Assembly (NCBI GenBank): GCA_934446285.1
Contig: CAKSEI010000004.1
Location: forward strand, 1-34,352
DNA from: an uncultured Eubacteriales bacterium
GTDB taxonomy: Bacteria; Bacillota; Clostridia; Oscillospirales; CAG-272
Reading direction: 5' to 3'
DNA length: 34,352 nt
The position numbers and the translations under genes are program-made. Position 1 is the first letter of the stretch. Every line of letters starts with the position of its first letter. The notes under the pieces were generated by a model. The model made no database searches. It saw only the letters and a list, made by a program, of their open reading frames with translations, and was not told the origin of the DNA. Positions 31,035-34,352 of this stretch are shown piece by piece.

Positions 31035-34000
31035 TTACACGCAGAAGCCGAAGTTGACCCCGGCATAGGGCCATGAGGCGGAGGTATAGCCCGCGTGACC
31101 GGTGGCGTGCACTATGCAGTAGGAGGAGTCGTCCTCCGCTCTTACGCTGCGCTCCCACCACTCGCGTATGTCGGGCAGCGGCTGCAGCTTTATTCTGCTC
31201 TCATCGTCCGTGAATATCTCGTACTTCTCTCCCTCCTGCCCCTTGGAGTGATAGACAGTCCCGAAGCATTCGCTCTCGGAGAAGAGGAATATCTTCATAC
31301 TCTCGGTAAGCAGCCTGCCGTTCTTTGCATACGTCTTTTTGTCCGCCGCGCCGACATTGTATCTTAAGTCTGCGGGCATGGCCGAATAAATATATCCGTT
31401 TAAATATTCGTACATCGACGTAGAGGCAAATCCGCCCGCATTCGATGCGCTCTCCGCCATGGCGCGGGCATCCTGCATTATATCCTTTAAGCCGAAGGTT
31501 ATCCCCGCCTTGCCGCCGTCCGTCAGGTCGTCGTGATTAAATCCGTATATCTGTGCCGTGAGCACTTCCCCGCTGTCGAGATAAAGCTTTTTCTCATCTC
31601 CCACGTTCCATACGGCGTCTGCTATACCTGCACGTGATGCTGCACGTACCTGCTCCCATGATGTCTGTTCAAGGGTCGGTGCGATATATCCTACCTTGTT
31701 TGCGTCGTAGTTTATACTTCCCTTAGTCTCGTACTCGGTTATTATTCCCTTTTCTATTAAGAGATTTCTCATTCTCACGGCAATCGTCGCCGCCTGTGCG
31801 CGCGTGACATAGCCCTTGGGGTCAAGCCTTGTCGCGCTTACTCCCGTGATTATTCCGTCGCTGACTGCCCATATCATTGCGTCGCGGAATGAGTCGCTTA
31901 TTTCATTATTATCCGTATACCCGTTGAGTACGCCTACGGTCACTCTCAGATGTGCGTTCTTATAGTCAAGTATGTATCTGTATAAAACCGCGGCGAGTGC
32001 CTCTCTCGTTATATAATCATTGGGAGCAAATGTATCACTCTCACGTCCGTTGAATATTCCGTTCTCCTTTGCCCATGTTATCGCCTGACTTGCAAAAGAT
32101 GAGGTATCAACATCAAAAAAATCGTTATTTCCGTACTCGGGCGAGCCGTCCATTCTCCATATGACCGTCGCTGCCATCGCGCGGGTCACGTTTGCATTCG
32201 GGGAGAATGCACCCTTGCCCGTTCCGTTCATATATCCGTAGTGAGCGGCGCGCGATACGCTCTCGGTAAGGCTGCCCGAGCTTACGTCGCTGTATGATAC
32301 CGCCTTTACCCAACGTGCATAAAGATATTCAAAGCCCTCGTGTGTATATACCGTGTCCTCGGTCACTATCCCGCCGTCGGCATTTGCCCATCCGTCAAAA
32401 AAATATCCGCTCTTCGCGGGAATAGGGAATGCGGGCGTCTTTGTCCCGTCCTGAGTCTCGTACACCTCACCGTAGGTCTTGCCGCGGGTTGCGACTCTCG
32501 TATATACCGTGTCGGTCTGTCCGCCGTATTTCTTTAAGTCGGTAAAAGCTATAAGCCCGCTCTCGGGTGTTCTCTGCCATACGGCGGTAAGGGTTATTAT
32601 ATTCCCGCCGTCCGCATTAAGGCTCTCGGAGGATGAAACCTTGAAGCGCGCACCTCTCTCATATGTAACGGGACGCGACCCGCCCGTATACGACCATCCC
32701 GCGAATGTATATCCCTCGCGCGTGGGCACTTCCGTCGGCAGGGTAATACCTCCCGCCGCATATGCCATAGACGCGGGAACGCCGTCGGCATCATCGCCTA
32801 TATCAAATCTGATGACATAAGTGTCCTTTACCCAACAAGCATATACGGTTTTCGTTTCGGGTGAGAAATACTTCATTCCGGGGAAAAGCTCCGCCTCACC
32901 GTCCGCCTCAAATGACCAACCGAGGAATGTATATCCCGCTCTTACCGGTATGTCCGAGGTTATTGTTATGCTCTCTCCGTCGTAATATATGAGCTGAGAT
33001 TCGGGGGCGTTCACTCCGCCGTTTGCGTCGTAGTTAAGTACGGATTTGCCCCGTCTTACCGCGGTATCCTCAAGAGTATAGTTCTTAAAAGCAGGAAGGA
33101 ATCCTCCGTTCTCGGGAAGGTATACTTTCCCGTCTCCGCCGCTTATCTTCCATCCCTTGAAGATATATGCGCCGATATTCGGATAAGCAAGGCTCGGAAC
33201 TTTTATACTGTATTTCGCATTGCTGTACATTATCTTTTGTGACGGGATATCGTCAAAATATCTTGTATTGTATGTTATGATACAGTATATCTCTTCCCAT
33301 CGCGCGGTAATAACGGAGTTATGCGATATCGTTATACTGTCACCGTACTTATAATTCTTGCCGTCAAGCTCCCATCCCGAGAATTTATATCCCGTTTTAG
33401 TTGACTTATACTTAGCAATAATATCCTTACTCTCACCGAACGAAACGGTCTCCTCATGCACAGTATTCCCGTCCGCAGTGAATTTTACATTCGCGCTCCA
33501 CCGCGCGTACAGATATATTTTGTCTTTATTCGACGGGACATAGCTGTCCACTGTTACTTTATCATTGCCGAGATACCAGTCTACAAATGTGCATCCTGTT
33601 CTTGCAGCATCCGAAAGCTCCTTATACTGCATACCCTTGACATAATATCTGTACGGATATTCGCTGCTGCCGCCGTTTGCATTGAATTCAACCTTGACAG
33701 TATCGTTCAAAGCACCGTTGACCGCTGCATAAGCGTTAAGGAATGCGCCGTTGGCAACTTTTCCGTTCAACTCCGACATGCCGTCGGCGTACCTGAGTAT
33801 AAGCTCGCGCAGTTGCTCACCGTTCAACTCCGGTTGTACGCTTAATATAAGTGCGGCTACACCCGCGACAAACGGCGCTGCCATTGATGTGCCATAATCA
33901 TATTTATATCCCGTAGCATCTATGGCTGTTGTTACAGTACTCAATATATATGATCCGGGTGCTGCTATGTCTACATTTGTTGTTCCGAAGTTCGAATCAT

Positions 34001-34352
34001 AATACAAATGATACGTACTCGTCGCGTTTGCGACTGAAATTATGTTATCAAACGGAAAACCTGCCGGCTCATACGGCGTCTGGTCGATATCTGTGGTTTT
34101 ATTTCCTGCCGAACATACTATAAGACCGTCATATGCCTCCATGGCATCCATGTAAAAATTAGCAGAACCTTCTCCGCCGAAGCTGCAATTCAAAATCGGA
34201 ATATTTTCCTCAGTAGCATAAACAACTGCTTTTCGCACAGCTTTAGAAGATATAAGTCCTCGATCTTCACCATCAGTAATCACAGCCTGAAGCGGCACTA
34301 TGGCGGCATTCCAACATACACCGGTTATGCCTATTCCGTTATTTCCTTTAGC
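31035..34352 (-). CDS. Subtilisin-family (S8) protease with Flg_new-type repeats, SLH domains and DUF6273-like end; N-terminus cut off
   Basis: The frame is open to the window edge, where AKGNNGIGITGVCWNAAIV continues the usual subtilisin pattern; the signal peptide, catalytic Asp and His lie outside. Numbering from the GTG at 34298, Asn66 (CSAGN) forms the oxyanion hole and Ser138 (GTSMAAP) is the nucleophile. Six Flg_new/Listeria-Bacteroides-type repeats follow (200-664), each with GYxFxGW and ending in ARW-like motifs. Three SLH domains (667-846) would bind secondary wall polymer. The end (893-1087, WNVGDEKKLYLDSGEV to GVNFGFCV) fits DUF6273. It is probably an envelope-anchored protease; the substrate is unknown. 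The protease-coding end has an AT-richer composition than its neighbours. Confidence 0.9.
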   Translation of the reverse strand, partial: AKGNNGIGITGVCWNAAIVPLQAVITDGEDRGLISSKAVRKAVVYATEENIPILNCSFGGEGSANFYMDAMEAYDGLIVCSAGNKTTDIDQTPYEPAGFPFDNIISVANATSTYHLYYDSNFGTTNVDIAAPGSYILSTVTTAIDATGYKYDYGTSMAAPFVAGVAALILSVQPELNGEQLRELILRYADGMSELNGKVANGAFLNAYAAVNGALNDTVKVEFNANGGSSEYPYRYYVKGMQYKELSDAARTGCTFVDWYLGNDKVTVDSYVPSNKDKIYLYARWSANVKFTADGNTVHEETVSFGESKDIIAKYKSTKTGYKFSGWELDGKNYKYGDSITISHNSVITARWEEIYCIITYNTRYFDDIPSQKIMYSNAKYSIKVPSLAYPNIGAYIFKGWKISGGDGKVYLPENGGFLPAFKNYTLEDTAVRRGKSVLNYDANGGVNAPESQLIYYDGESITITSDIPVRAGYTFLGWSFEADGEAELFPGMKYFSPETKTVYACWVKDTYVIRFDIGDDADGVPASMAYAAGGITLPTEVPTREGYTFAGWSYTGGSRPVTYERGARFKVSSSESLNADGGNIITLTAVWQRTPESGLIAFTDLKKYGGQTDTVYTRVATRGKTYGEVYETQDGTKTPAFPIPAKSGYFFDGWANADGGIVTEDTVYTHEGFEYLYARWVKAVSYSDVSSGSLTESVSRAAHYGYMNGTGKGAFSPNANVTRAMAATVIWRMDGSPEYGNNDFFDVDTSSFASQAITWAKENGIFNGRESDTFAPNDYITREALAAVLYRYILDYKNAHLRVTVGVLNGYTDNNEISDSFRDAMIWAVSDGIITGVSATRLDPKGYVTRAQAATIAVRMRNLLIEKGIITEYETKGSINYDANKVGYIAPTLEQTSWEQVRAASRAGIADAVWNVGDEKKLYLDSGEVLTAQIYGFNHDDLTDGGKAGITFGLKDIMQDARAMAESASNAGGFASTSMYEYLNGYIYSAMPADLRYNVGAADKKTYAKNGRLLTESMKIFLFSESECFGTVYHSKGQEGEKYEIFTDDESRIKLQPLPDIREWWERSVRAEDDSSYCIVHATGHAGYTSASWPYAGVNFGFCV
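31038..31622 (-). other. DUF6273-like C-terminal domain
   Basis: Residues 893-1087 show the pattern WNVGDEK, AQIYGFNHDDL, YLNGYIY, LFSESECFG, REWWERS and a final GVNFGFCV. This is typical of DUF6273, a domain of unknown function frequent in secreted Clostridia proteins. Confidence 0.75.
31761..32300 (-). other. Three S-layer homology (SLH) domains
   Basis: Three units of about 50 residues (667-716, 727-776 and 797-846). Each has an (S)DV/F start, an A(I/V)xWAxxNGI-like helix and an (F)xPN..(V/I)TRAxAA end. The set of three is the usual number for wall anchoring. Confidence 0.88.
32307..33701 (-). repeat. Six Flg_new/Listeria-Bacteroides-type protein repeats
   Basis: Repeats at residues 200-269, 270-335, 337-413, 418-491, 492-576 and 579-664. 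They share a beta strand with YxANGG-like starts, a central GYxFxGW and an end near YARW. They are diverged from one another, so they are protein repeats rather than recent DNA duplications. Confidence 0.83.

Noticed and set aside
32307..33701. Possible CRISPR-like or DNA tandem repeat array
   Set aside because: The repeats are visible only at protein level, are diverged and of unequal length, and belong to Flg_new-type domains.

Overview
The window looks like chromosome from an uncultured member of the class Clostridia (Bacillota), probably a gut or anaerobic lineage. The evidence is the conserved order yicC-remA-gmk-rpoZ-priA-def-fmt-rsmB, a T-box leader, Gram-positive style promoters with 17-base spacers, and a large wall-anchored protein that combines Listeria-Bacteroides (Flg_new-type) repeats, SLH domains and a DUF6273-like C-terminus. 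Base composition is moderately GC-rich by eye, yet ATA is the favoured isoleucine codon in many genes. I see no tRNA, rRNA, CRISPR array, prophage or insertion sequence.

Layout, left to right. 1-576: the C-terminal end of a family 3 glycoside hydrolase, closed by a strong terminator. 656-2307 (minus): upp, its terminator, then an RluA-type pseudouridine synthase. 2433-5078 (plus): mtaB and a MATE exporter, divergent from upp. 5260-5835 (minus): a Nudix hydrolase, divergent from 5953-8625 (plus), which holds a secreted protein of unknown function and a DUF4091/GH123-like putative glycosidase. 8825-10860 (minus): an EamA-type transporter, a hemolysin III-family membrane protein and a small XRE-type regulator in one overlapping cluster.

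10977-15141 (minus) is the most unusual region. A T-box leader controls a divergent 2-isopropylmalate-synthase-like protein that has lost the HxH metal motif but keeps its regulatory domain. It is followed after 3 bases by a fusion of a sugar-isomerase-type TIM barrel with an acyl-CoA ligase. The two genes look like one amino-acid-responsive module whose reaction I cannot name.

15256-17688 (plus): a small lipoprotein, alanine racemase and a YihY/BrkB membrane protein. 17818-26549 (plus): a long housekeeping operon for RNA turnover, GTP supply, the RNA polymerase omega subunit, replication restart, N-terminal formyl-methionine handling, a membrane zinc peptidase, rRNA methylation and a TVP38-type membrane protein, ending in a strong terminator. 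26916-30924 (plus): a MarR regulator with a palindromic operator and a heterodimeric ABC exporter with one degenerate and one canonical ATP site, resembling a drug-responsive efflux operon. 31038-34352 (minus): a subtilisin-family protease, cut by the window edge, followed by six Flg_new-type repeats, three SLH domains and a DUF6273-like domain, so probably an envelope-anchored enzyme.
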